From: an uncultured Burkholderiales bacterium
GTDB lineage: Bacteria > Pseudomonadota > Gammaproteobacteria > Burkholderiales > Burkholderiaceae_C
Assembly (NCBI GenBank): GCA_903844385.1
Contig: CAIMTJ010000042.1
Coordinates: 1-64,000 of the forward strand
Length of the DNA: 64,000 nucleotides
Reading direction: 5' to 3'
Positions 44,542-52,454 of this stretch are shown here, in pieces (the stretch's first letter is position 1; every line of letters begins with the position of its first letter). The translations under genes were made by a program, and so were the position numbers. The notes below the pieces were generated by a model. The model had not been told where the DNA came from and searched no databases. It saw only the letters and a list, made by a program, of their open reading frames with translations.

Positions 44542-46032
44542 TCATCGGCCAGGATCAATCCCATCCGTTCGGGCGCTGGGGTCAGCGCGAACCGCTGGAT
44601 GCCCTGTGACGGATGGGGGGTGATCGTGTGAATGATCATGCGAGTGACCCGGGCCGTGGGCATGATCATGCGAGTGACCCGGGCCGTGGGCATGATCGAG
44701 CGTTTGCGCAGGGTGATTTGAGCGCTTCAACTCAGATGGGTCACGCCGCTCATGGTCCATCCTCAAGCCCACCACACCAGGCTTGAGGGATGCGTCATGG
44801 TCCCTCAAATAATGCAGTCGCAAAAGATCCTTGCCGTAGTCGCCACCATTGGGGGTCCTCACCAAGGTGTGGATGTGAAATTTGGCGGGCAAGTTATTGG
44901 TGAGAAAAACGCCCGAATGGTGATCAAACTCGGCCATAATCACTGGACTTTGGATGCGGTAGTAAAAAGTGTCGTGATCCTGAGTCCCCCCAATCCAGGA
45001 GAAATAGGTCTCATCCAAGCGATCTTGAACCTCCTGCATCCGTGCTTTGTGGGGTCCGGCCGGCAAGGGTTCAATGAAGGACTGCACCAAATCCAAGAGC
45101 CGAGTTTGCTGAGCAGCATTGAAGTGTTTGGCGGCAATCCCTTCATAGGCAATGATGCGGTTGTCTTGCATGGCGCCGCCCAGATGCAATTGATCGGCTT
45201 TGTGGCGACGACCATCGGGCAAGTCTCCACCCGCGCTAGAGTGATAGACATTGGCTTTTTCACGTTGACTGGCACTCAAAGCGTTGATCAAAGACAGGCC
45301 TTGACGCTCCTCGTCTTCGAACATCTTGAGTCCCGCATGAAGCCCCTCATCAATGGAATTGGGCTCCGCACCCATGAAAGTGGGTGAAATCACCATTTGG
45401 TCTTTGATCACCAAACAATTGAGTGCCAAGTGGTGACCACTGACTTGCCAGCCCCAAGGCTCAACGAGTGAGGGTTCACCAAACAAGGTGAAGTTATAAC
45501 TCCACTCACCCAGCACCTTTGTATTGTGGGTGAGAGTGCCCAAAAAATGATTGATGCGCATGGTGTTGCGGGTTTTCTCAAATCCCTTGGGCGACAGACT
45601 GCAGGCCATGAGCTTCAAGATCGACTCGCGCGCTGCAAGACCCAACTCCTCGAGTCGCAAGCCGTAGCGGTAGATGTACATCTCCGTGTTGTTCCAGCGT
45701 CTCCACTCGCGAGCGTGAAGCGTAAGACTCACCAAGCGCCTTTGCTCTGCACTCAGAAGGTTCAACATCGCCAAGGCAGCCTCCACCATGGCCTGCACAG
45801 GGGCATCTTGGGCCTGTCGTTGAAAGAGACCTGGCACCACTTGTCCGTTGGTGGTGACCCCCAAGAACTCTTGTGCATAAAGCTCGTCCCAGGGATCAAA
45901 CAGCAACGCTTTGGGGTAAGGATTGGCCAGTCCCGCATCTCCATGCTGGTAGGCGTCTCGACCTTGAAAAGCAGCCACCCTTGGGTAATCCAAAGTGGGG
46001 ACAAAAGGACGAAAATCTTTCGGATCAGTCAT
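44542..46032 (-). CDS. DUF3500 family protein with a His-rich C-terminal tail
   Basis: The 496-residue protein matches DUF3500, a family without established function. Recognisable blocks are RRLVSLTLHAREWRRWNNTEMY, GLRLEEL, GWQVSGHHLALNCLVIKDQ and YYRIQSPVIMAEFDHH. No signal peptide is seen with the start at 46032, which has GGGAGA upstream. The C-terminus carries a His/Asp/Gly-rich tail encoded partly by a perfect 30-base tandem repeat, giving HAHGPGHSHD twice. Such tails bind Ni, Zn, Co or Cu. It lies five bases after the flavin monooxygenase gene, suggesting a joint role in degradation of an organic compound. Confidence 0.85.
   Translation of the reverse strand: MTDPKDFRPFVPTLDYPRVAAFQGRDAYQHGDAGLANPYPKALLFDPWDELYAQEFLGVTTNGQVVPGLFQRQAQDAPVQAMVEAALAMLNLLSAEQRRLVSLTLHAREWRRWNNTEMYIYRYGLRLEELGLAARESILKLMACSLSPKGFEKTRNTMRINHFLGTLTHNTKVLGEWSYNFTLFGEPSLVEPWGWQVSGHHLALNCLVIKDQMVISPTFMGAEPNSIDEGLHAGLKMFEDEERQGLSLINALSASQREKANVYHSSAGGDLPDGRRHKADQLHLGGAMQDNRIIAYEGIAAKHFNAAQQTRLLDLVQSFIEPLPAGPHKARMQEVQDRLDETYFSWIGGTQDHDTFYYRIQSPVIMAEFDHHSGVFLTNNLPAKFHIHTLVRTPNGGDYGKDLLRLHYLRDHDASLKPGVVGLRMDHERRDPSELKRSNHPAQTLDHAHGPGHSHDHAHGPGHSHDHSHDHPPSVTGHPAVRADPSARTDGIDPGR
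44632..44691. repeat. Perfect 30-bp tandem duplication in the His-rich tail
   Basis: Two identical 30-base units (44632-44661 and 44662-44691), each containing CGAGTGACCCGGGCCGTGGG, lie in frame in the DUF3500 gene and encode a repeated 10-residue His-rich unit. A partial third unit follows. The exact identity suggests recent slippage and possible length variation between strains. Confidence 0.9.
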
Positions 46033-46036
46033 CTCT

Positions 46037-47863
46037 TCATCTCCCAGTTCTGTCTGTTTGACGATCGTGGGCTTTGGCAGTGAAGCGCTCTGGTGTTGGG
46101 TGCGAATCCAAGGGCTGCGCCCCAAGCACAAGCGACCACAGGGCTTGAGCCTGGTCGGATCCATCGACGTCGCCTGGCTCACCATGCCACGCCACATGTT
46201 GATCGGGTCGAATCAGCACCAAGGTGGAGGTGTACACATCTTGGATGCAAAGCTTGGGGGCCACTTCACGCGCGTGGCCACTGTCTCGATGAGGTTGATC
46301 ACAGTCGCTCGTGCTGTCTTCGATCACCAAGTCACGCCACTGCAGTGTCTTGAGCGGCAAGCCCAAACGTTGAGCCGCTTCACTCAGAGAGTACACGGCC
46401 TGTGCCTGCCCCATATTGATCAAGGTAAAGCCCAATCCAAAGTGATCAAAACAAGATACCCCAGGCGACAGCCACACATGGGGCGCTCTGGCACCAGAGC
46501 GTAAAACGCCAGACAATGTGTCCCAATGATCCGCTGGGGCTGGAGCCAAGTCGTGCGCCACGATATTGGACAACTCATAGCGCTCCCCCAGCTGCAACCC
46601 AACGCTGCGGTACTGCGCCGCATCCTCTTTCAAGATCTGCTCGCCCAACAAGGCCCTGGCTTGGGCAGCCTCAGAGGAATGGTCCTCAAAATTGCGCGGG
46701 ACGTGCCAGCCGTCCATGACTGCCGCGCATTGCACACCAAAAGCGGCATTGCGCAGTCCCATGGGTCGACGCTCTCGCTCAAAGCTCTCGAGCAGCCCCT
46801 CCCCCCCCCAGCCTTTGATCACCGCTTCCAACTTCCAGCACAAATTCATCACGTCACCAATGCCCGTGTTCATGCCCATGCCGCCCAGCGGCGTGAACAA
46901 ATGAGCGGCGTCTCCCACCAAAAATGCATGCCCCAGTTGATAGCGATCAGCCACCAAGGCCAAGCCTCCGCGCCAAGGACCGCCCGAGAGAATTTCAAAA
47001 TCCAAGTCATGGTGAGCCAACAGCGTTTCATCGCTCGAGAGTAAGGAGCGCACGACTTCGCGTGCATCCAGCGTCTGCCAATCCACGCCTGGAGGAACTT
47101 GGTAGTGCACCACCCAACGCTCTTGTCCGTCTTGGGCAAACATCAAACCGCGCAAATCGGGGTTGATGATCCAATTGGAGTGAGCCGGCAAGCGAGCACT
47201 TCTCGCTTGCAAGTGTGGCGCTCGAATGTAGTAAGAGAGCATGGTGCCGCCCATGAATGAGCGCTCAAGGCTGCCGTCTTGCCCTTGCAGCTGTGCGCCA
47301 ATGGTTTTTCTCACCAAACTGTTGGCCCCGTCTGCGCCAATTAAAAACCGTGCATGAACCGTGTAGATTTGCCCCTGAGGGTTTTGAATGCGCGCCTTAA
47401 TCGGATGAGACTCTCCAGCCCCCCCATCGGTAAACCCCAGCAATCGGTGACCAAAACAGATACCCCCCCCAGCCAGGGACTGGGCGTGGTGGCAAAGCTC
47501 CTTCTCCAAGGTGATCTGAGAGATCTGGTTGGGCAGCTCCGGCGTGGGCCAGTTCGACACGGGTCTGGGCATGCGGGCAAACTCTTCACCACAAAACCGT
47601 GTCACATAGGCCGAGGCCCTTTGGACATGGTTGGGAAGGCCTGCTTGGCGCAAAGACGCATGCAGACCGAGCCGGCGGAAATACTCCATCGAGCGCGAAT
47701 TGGTGGTGTTGCATTTGGGGTGCTGCGCTGTGGTGTGCTGATCGGTCACCACCCAAGTTGCCACATTCCTGGCCCCCAACTCAATGCACGCACTCAGTCC
47801 CACGGGACCCGCGCCCACGATCAAGACCGCGGTTTTTATATCTTGCGCTGTGCTCATCGACAT
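46037..47863 (-). CDS. FAD-dependent aromatic monooxygenase (PheA/TfdB/MhpA type)
   Basis: The 608-residue flavoprotein belongs to the class A hydroxylases that use NAD(P)H and oxygen to hydroxylate phenolic compounds. It has the dinucleotide motif VLIVGAGPVGLSACIELGAR, the second FAD motif GDAAHLFTPLGGMGMNTGIGD and the DG-type segment FLIGADGANSLVRKTIG. The C-terminal thioredoxin-like domain found in phenol hydroxylases appears present. The exact substrate is unknown. The start is either ATG 47863 or 47857; the track used an upstream TTG. It heads the operon with DUF3500, Bug and SDR, and is divergent from the Rieske oxygenase. Confidence 0.9.
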   Translation of the reverse strand: MSMSTAQDIKTAVLIVGAGPVGLSACIELGARNVATWVVTDQHTTAQHPKCNTTNSRSMEYFRRLGLHASLRQAGLPNHVQRASAYVTRFCGEEFARMPRPVSNWPTPELPNQISQITLEKELCHHAQSLAGGGICFGHRLLGFTDGGAGESHPIKARIQNPQGQIYTVHARFLIGADGANSLVRKTIGAQLQGQDGSLERSFMGGTMLSYYIRAPHLQARSARLPAHSNWIINPDLRGLMFAQDGQERWVVHYQVPPGVDWQTLDAREVVRSLLSSDETLLAHHDLDFEILSGGPWRGGLALVADRYQLGHAFLVGDAAHLFTPLGGMGMNTGIGDVMNLCWKLEAVIKGWGGEGLLESFERERRPMGLRNAAFGVQCAAVMDGWHVPRNFEDHSSEAAQARALLGEQILKEDAAQYRSVGLQLGERYELSNIVAHDLAPAPADHWDTLSGVLRSGARAPHVWLSPGVSCFDHFGLGFTLINMGQAQAVYSLSEAAQRLGLPLKTLQWRDLVIEDSTSDCDQPHRDSGHAREVAPKLCIQDVYTSTLVLIRPDQHVAWHGEPGDVDGSDQAQALWSLVLGAQPLDSHPTPERFTAKAHDRQTDRTGR

Positions 47864-47897
47864 ATCCAAAGACCATCCGAATCAATTCAATCGAAGC

Positions 47898-47930
47898 ACT
47901 CTAGCCGATCCCATCCCTAGGGTCTAGAGT
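47898..47930. promoter_or_regulatory. Inverted repeat ACTCTAG-N19-CTAGAGT around CCCTAGGG
   Basis: A perfect 7-base inverted repeat (47898-47904 and 47924-47930) encloses the palindrome CCCTAGGG (47915-47922). It sits in the divergent promoter region between the flavin monooxygenase and the Rieske oxygenase, 35-65 bases before the former. It resembles the CCTAGGGT element at 33340. It is a plausible operator for a regulator of this catabolic cluster. Confidence 0.5.
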
Positions 47931-48076
47931 AAAAACCCCTTTTGCGCCTTCACTCCCCTTCAGTTTGAAAACCCTCGTGTCCCGGGGAATTGGCTTGGGC
48001 CAATCGCCCCATTGACAACAAGTTCTTTTACAATGTCTATCTTTGAACATTGATCCTCCAAGCGACGCAATATATT

Positions 48077-49354
48077 ATGAATAAAGAGATGGCCCAAGTC
48101 CTCACCCAAACCGGCCCCGATACGGCGATGGGCAATTTACTCCGACGCTACTGGGTCCCCATTGTCTCGAGCGAAGAAATCGCCCTGCCCGACGGCCCTC
48201 AAGTCAAGACCCAAATCATGGGGGAGCATTTGGTGGTGTTTCGCGACACCCAGGGTGAAGTGGGTGTGGTGAGTGAATTTTGCTCGCACCGCGGTGTCTC
48301 TTTGTTTTTTGCCAGAAACGAAGAAGGTGGCCTCAGGTGCGCTTACCACGGTTTGAAATTCAATCGGCACGGTCACTGCATTGAGGTGCCCTCAGCACCG
48401 GAGATGTGCTCAAAAATGAACATCAAAGCCTACCCCTGCATTGAGCAAGCTGGTTTGGTATGGGCTTACATGGGGCCGCCTGAGTTTCAACCCGCACCGC
48501 CAGAACTTGAATGGAGTACCTTGCCTGCAAGCCATGTGTTTATCTCCAAGCGCGAACAAGAGTGCAACTTCCTCCAAGCCATGGAAGGCGGCATCGACAC
48601 CGCCCACGTCTCTTACGTTCACCGCTTTGAAGTCGATCGCGACCCGATGCACGTGGGCACCGAGGCCTTGAAATACATCAAAGCCGATGGAAATGTCATC
48701 TTCACTATCGAGAAAACCGACTTTGGGCTCACCTTGTTTGGAAGGCGCAATGCCGATGAGGCGCATTATTACTGGCGCATCACTCAATTCATCTTCCCAT
48801 GGTACACCTTGATTCCACCCTTTGGACACCATGCATTGGGAGGACACTTGTGGGTTCCCAAAGATGACCATCACTGCTGGGCTTGGAGTATCAACTTTCA
48901 CCACGACAAACCGCTCTCGGACCAAGAGGTCAAGGACATGGCCGATGGCAAAGGTATCCATGTGCAATACGAAGCACCCGGCAGCTTTAGGCCCAAGCAA
49001 AACATGGACAACGATTACTTGATGGACAGGAAGGCGCAAAAAAACAAAGAAACCTTCAGCGGTGTCTTTGGCATCTCCATGCAAGACGCATCCTTGCAAG
49101 AGAGCATGGGGCCGATCCAAAACCATGACGAGGAAAAACTCTTGCCCACCGATCGCGCGATTGTGATGGCCAGGCGCATGCTCTACGAAGCAGCCATCAA
49201 CCTTCAAGAGCATCCTGATGCATTGCCCGCCCTGCAACCCCAAAGCCACCATGTTCGGGCTGCGGGTGTGATTTTGCCCAAAAGCGTTGACCCTTTGACT
49301 TGGTCCAAGGAAAACTTGGCCGGTGGCCTTGATCGTCCCCTCTACACGATTTGA
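48077..49354 (+). CDS. Rieske non-haem iron oxygenase, large subunit (phthalate dioxygenase-like)
   Basis: The 425-residue protein has an N-terminal Rieske domain with ligands in CSHRGVSLFF and CAYHGLKF, and a C-terminal catalytic domain with the mononuclear iron histidines in GGIDTAHVSYVHRF. The N-terminus (MGNLLRRYWVPIV) is typical of the phthalate 4,5-dioxygenase/vanillate demethylase group. These enzymes need a reductase, which is not encoded here. The start is uncertain; ATG 48077 is chosen over a TTG at 48050. It overlaps the DCC-protein gene by one base. Confidence 0.92.
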   Translation: MNKEMAQVLTQTGPDTAMGNLLRRYWVPIVSSEEIALPDGPQVKTQIMGEHLVVFRDTQGEVGVVSEFCSHRGVSLFFARNEEGGLRCAYHGLKFNRHGHCIEVPSAPEMCSKMNIKAYPCIEQAGLVWAYMGPPEFQPAPPELEWSTLPASHVFISKREQECNFLQAMEGGIDTAHVSYVHRFEVDRDPMHVGTEALKYIKADGNVIFTIEKTDFGLTLFGRRNADEAHYYWRITQFIFPWYTLIPPFGHHALGGHLWVPKDDHHCWAWSINFHHDKPLSDQEVKDMADGKGIHVQYEAPGSFRPKQNMDNDYLMDRKAQKNKETFSGVFGISMQDASLQESMGPIQNHDEEKLLPTDRAIVMARRMLYEAAINLQEHPDALPALQPQSHHVRAAGVILPKSVDPLTWSKENLAGGLDRPLYTI

Positions 49355-49776
49355 TGCATCAAGATCCTGCCCTCACCTTGTACTTCGATGGCTCGTGCCC
49401 GCTGTGCCGAGCTGAGATCGATTATTTGAGATACAAAGACACCCACCATTTGGGGCAACTCGCTTTCATTGACATCACCCAAACGGGGCTTGATTGGCAA
49501 GGCAGTGGACTGTCTTGCGAGCGCGCCATGCAATTGATGCAAGGTCGACTGCGAAGCGGCGAAGTGATCGAGGGGGTGCGCGTCTTTGCGACGGCTTACC
49601 GCTTGGTGGATTTGCGCGTCTTGGCGTGGGTGCTGAGTCGACCCTCACTTCAAGGCCTTTTGGCAAAGCTTTACGCCGCCTTTGCCCAGCGTCGCCACCG
49701 CGTCTCGCGCTGGCTGGGTCCTGTGGCCCTGCGCATCAGTGGTTTTTTAACACGCCAGCATCATCGGCGTTCATGA
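49354..49776 (+). CDS. DCC family thiol-disulphide oxidoreductase-like protein
   Basis: The 140-residue protein belongs to the DCC family (DUF393), named for the motif seen here as FDGSCPLCRAEIDYLR, with a redox CxxC. Family members have a thioredoxin-like fold; substrates are not known. Its start overlaps the stop of the Rieske oxygenase gene (TGATG), implying coupled translation and possibly a role in maintaining or donating electrons to the oxygenase, which is inference. Confidence 0.88.
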   Translation: MHQDPALTLYFDGSCPLCRAEIDYLRYKDTHHLGQLAFIDITQTGLDWQGSGLSCERAMQLMQGRLRSGEVIEGVRVFATAYRLVDLRVLAWVLSRPSLQGLLAKLYAAFAQRRHRVSRWLGPVALRISGFLTRQHHRRS

Positions 49777-49814
49777 GGCGGTTTGCGTTTGTGATGAAAG
49801 CGCTCAAGACGCAA

Positions 49815-50768
49815 TCAAGACGCGATCAAGAAGTCTCTGGAAATTCCCATACCCAAATCATTGACCCGGTCCAGAAATTGGGTCAAAAAAGCGTGCAGAC
49901 CATTGGCCAAAATTTCCGAAATCACCCCGTATTGCAATTCAGCCCTGAGTTTGCCTGCACGCCTGGTGGTCTCCACCGATTGCTCGTTGGCCAGCACTTC
50001 CAAGTTGGCCACCACCTCGTTCATGCTCGCATGAACTGAGCGTGGCATGTCTGAGCGCAAGATGAGCAACTCGGCCACGCGCTCGGGGCTGATGACGTCG
50101 CGGTAGACTTTTCGGTAAATTTCAAAGCCTGATACGCTGCGCAATATCGCGCTCCAGTGATAAAAGTCATACTCTTGGTCTTTGGCATTGGCAGCGCCAA
50201 AAAAATCACTTTGAACAGCATGGAACTTCACATCCACGAGCCTGGCGGTGTTGTCGGCTCTTTCGAGAAACGTGCCCAAGCGCATAAAGCGCAGCGAATC
50301 ATCAATCAACATGGTCCCAACCGTGACACCCCGAGACAGGTGTGAGCGGTATTTGACCCATTCAAAAAACTGCCCTGGATCGCGCTCAAAGTCACCCGCT
50401 TTTAAGCGACGGTTGAGTTCAAGCCAGGTTTGATTTTGTGTCTCCCACACCTCTGTCGTGAGGGTGCCACGAACGGCTCTGGCATTTTCACGCGCCCCTT
50501 TGAGGCAAGAGATGATGGACGACGGGTTGCTTTCATCTTTGACCATGAACTCCATCACACGAGCGGGCAGCACCTCACCATGGATGCTTTGATAGGCCTG
50601 GGTGAGCTCGCTGATGGACAGCAGTCCTTGCCAGCCGACCTGAGCCACAGCAGTGGACTGGGGCAACAGCGAGGTCTGGTAGTTCACATCCAGCATGCGA
50701 GCGGTATTTTCTGCACGCTCGGTGTAGCGAGACATCCAGTACAAGTGATCGGCGGTGCGAGAAAGCAT
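49815..50768 (-). CDS. Alpha-E domain protein (DUF403)
   Basis: The 317-residue helical protein starts MLSRTADHLYWMSRYTERAENTARMLDV, the hallmark of the alpha-E family, and contains repeated helical segments such as RFMRLGTFLERADNTARLVDVK. Alpha-E proteins always accompany circularly permuted ATP-grasp ligases and transglutaminases in a predicted peptide-forming system; their own activity is unknown. It follows the ATP-grasp gene by four bases in the same operon. The ORF track start at 50807 lies within that gene. Confidence 0.92.
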   Translation of the reverse strand: MLSRTADHLYWMSRYTERAENTARMLDVNYQTSLLPQSTAVAQVGWQGLLSISELTQAYQSIHGEVLPARVMEFMVKDESNPSSIISCLKGARENARAVRGTLTTEVWETQNQTWLELNRRLKAGDFERDPGQFFEWVKYRSHLSRGVTVGTMLIDDSLRFMRLGTFLERADNTARLVDVKFHAVQSDFFGAANAKDQEYDFYHWSAILRSVSGFEIYRKVYRDVISPERVAELLILRSDMPRSVHASMNEVVANLEVLANEQSVETTRRAGKLRAELQYGVISEILANGLHAFLTQFLDRVNDLGMGISRDFLIAS

Positions 50769-50772
50769 AAGT

Positions 50773-52233
50773 CTAGTACTCCAAAATCCAGGTGTCTTTG
50801 GTGCCACCCCCTTGAGAGGAGTTCACCACCAAAGAGCCTTCTTGCAAAGCCACGCGCGTCAAGCCTCCGGGCACCATTTGTACCGTTTTACCACTGAGCA
50901 CAAAGGGCCTCAAATCGATATGCCGAGGCGCTACACCAGACTCGACGTAGGTGGGACAAGACGACAAACTCAAGGTGGGCTGCGCAATGTAGCGCTGTGG
51001 GTCACTGATCAAGGCCGCCCGAAACTGCTCAATTTCCACCTTGGAGGCAGTCGGTCCCACCAGCATGCCATAGCCACCCGCACCATGCACCTCCTTGACC
51101 ACCAATTCAGGCAAATGGTCCAAGGTGTATTTCAAATCTTGTGGATCACGGCAGATGTAGGTGGGCACGTTGTGAAGAATGGGCTGCTCACCCAAGTAAA
51201 ACTCAATCATTTTGGGCACAAACGGATAGATGGACTTGTCATCTGCAATGCCCGTGCCGACGGCGTTACAAATGTTCACATGGCCTAGACGATAGGCTTG
51301 CATCAGACCCGGACAGCCCAGGGTGGACTGGGGTCGAAAAACAGCCGGGTCCAAGAAGTCGTCGTCCACACGCCGATAAATCACATCCACCCGCCTGGGA
51401 CCTTGTGTGGTGCGCATGAAGACAAAATCATCTTTGACAAAAAGATCCTTGCCCTCCACGAGCTCCACACCCATTTGTTGCGCCAAAAAAGCGTGCTCAA
51501 AATAGGCTGAATTGAACATCCCTGGTGTCAACACCACCACCGTGGGTTCAGAAGACGAGGCGGGAGAACAGTTCCTGAGGGTCTCGAGCAACAAGTCTGG
51601 GTAGTGAGCCACTGGGGCCACAGGATGCAAGCGAAAGAGTTCTGGAAAGAGGCGCATCATCATTTTGCGGTCCTCTAGCATATAGCTCACCCCCGAGGGC
51701 ACCCGCAAATTGTCTTCCAGCACGTAGTACTGACCTTCGCCTTTGTCGTTGGCGGCTCGCACAATGTCAATGCCACTGATGTGGGAATAGACCTGATGGG
51801 GCACATTCACGCCAACCATCTCTGCCCTGAACTGGGCGTTCTCCAAGACTTGTTGCCTGGGGATCAACCCCGCCTTCAAAATGTCTTGGTCATGGTAGAC
51901 ATCATGGATAAACCGATTCAAGGCTTGAACGCGCTGCACCAAGCCCTTTTCCAAACTTTTCCATTCATGACTTGGAATGATGCGAGGGATCAAATCAAAA
52001 GGAATGAGTCGCTCGGTGCCATCGCCTTCTGCGTCCTTTTCACCATAGACCGCAAAGGTGATCCCCACGCGACGAAACACCATTTCCGCCTCAGCGCGGC
52101 GAGTCTTCATTTGTGCTTGGGATTGTTTGGACAACCAATCGTGATAAGTTTCATAGTGTGCTCTGAGCACACCCAAGTCTGCGCCGTCATCGACCTCAGG
52201 CAAGCGAGCATACATTTCATCAAATGGGTTCAT
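50773..52233 (-). CDS. Circularly permuted ATP-grasp type 2 protein
   Basis: The 486-residue protein belongs to the circularly permuted ATP-grasp family predicted to form amide bonds between an amino group and a carboxylate at the cost of ATP. Family blocks are FDLIPRIIPSHEWKSLEKGLVQRVQALNRF, IPRQQVLENAQF, YYVLEDNLRVPSGVSYMLEDR, YFEHAFLAQQMGVELVEGKDLFV and VVKEVHGAGGYGMLVGPTA, the last resembling a nucleotide-binding loop. AAGGAG lies just before the ATG. A sigma54-like promoter directly precedes the gene. It is co-transcribed with the alpha-E gene and divergent from a large transglutaminase. Confidence 0.93.
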   Translation of the reverse strand: MNPFDEMYARLPEVDDGADLGVLRAHYETYHDWLSKQSQAQMKTRRAEAEMVFRRVGITFAVYGEKDAEGDGTERLIPFDLIPRIIPSHEWKSLEKGLVQRVQALNRFIHDVYHDQDILKAGLIPRQQVLENAQFRAEMVGVNVPHQVYSHISGIDIVRAANDKGEGQYYVLEDNLRVPSGVSYMLEDRKMMMRLFPELFRLHPVAPVAHYPDLLLETLRNCSPASSSEPTVVVLTPGMFNSAYFEHAFLAQQMGVELVEGKDLFVKDDFVFMRTTQGPRRVDVIYRRVDDDFLDPAVFRPQSTLGCPGLMQAYRLGHVNICNAVGTGIADDKSIYPFVPKMIEFYLGEQPILHNVPTYICRDPQDLKYTLDHLPELVVKEVHGAGGYGMLVGPTASKVEIEQFRAALISDPQRYIAQPTLSLSSCPTYVESGVAPRHIDLRPFVLSGKTVQMVPGGLTRVALQEGSLVVNSSQGGGTKDTWILEY

Positions 52234-52257
52234 CAGACTGACTCCTTGCCTATAATT

Positions 52258-52273
52258 AGCAAGTAGCTTGCCA
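52258..52273 (-). promoter_or_regulatory. Sigma54-like promoter for the ATP-grasp/alpha-E operon
   Basis: Read on the minus strand the sequence is TGGCAAGCTACTTGCT, which fits the sigma54 consensus TGGCACG-N4-TTGCW with one mismatch and exact GG-N10-GC spacing. Transcription would begin near 52247, giving a very short leader that starts with the AAGGAG ribosome-binding site 14 bases before the ATG. Confidence 0.7.
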
Positions 52274-52302
52274 TAAACAGATGCACTTTGTCGAGCTTAT
52301 TC

Positions 52303-52317
52303 GCACCACACTGGTGC
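52303..52317. promoter_or_regulatory. NtrC-like binding site 1
   Basis: GCACCACACTGGTGC is a perfect match to the NtrC dyad GCACCA-N3-TGGTGC. Its centre is about 63 bases upstream of the predicted start for the minus operon and about 142 upstream of that for the plus operon. Confidence 0.7.
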
Positions 52318-52361
52318 AAAACAAAAAACGCAAGGCGTTCAATCGACCCCAACCCATAAAT

Positions 52362-52376
52362 GCACCAGATTTGTGC
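52362..52376. promoter_or_regulatory. NtrC-like binding site 2
   Basis: GCACCAGATTTGTGC matches GCACCA-N3-TGGTGC with one mismatch. It lies 59 bases from site 1 centre to centre, a layout suited to cooperative binding by an enhancer-binding protein. Confidence 0.6.
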
Positions 52377-52425
52377 GATCTTTCAATGGATTTGTTGTGG
52401 AAAACCCATGCAAGTCAGCCTACAC

Positions 52426-52441
52426 TGGCTTGTCTTTTGCT
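52426..52441 (+). promoter_or_regulatory. Sigma54-like promoter for the large transglutaminase
   Basis: TGGCTTGTCTTTTGCT has the GG-N10-GC spacing and the TGGC and TTGCT blocks of a sigma54 promoter. The predicted start (about 52452) is only three bases before the ATG at 52455, so either the message is nearly leaderless or this element is fortuitous. AAAGG at 52443-52447 would be outside the transcript in the first case. Confidence 0.4.
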
Positions 52442-52454
52442 AAAGGTCTAGACC

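Noticed and set aside
52281-52451. A 56-codon ORF (MHFVELIRTT...) directly before the large transglutaminase, considered as a precursor peptide
   Set aside because: It has no ribosome-binding site, overlaps both NtrC-like dyads and the sigma54-like element, and has no leader/core pattern. Chance is more likely, though conservation in relatives would reopen it.
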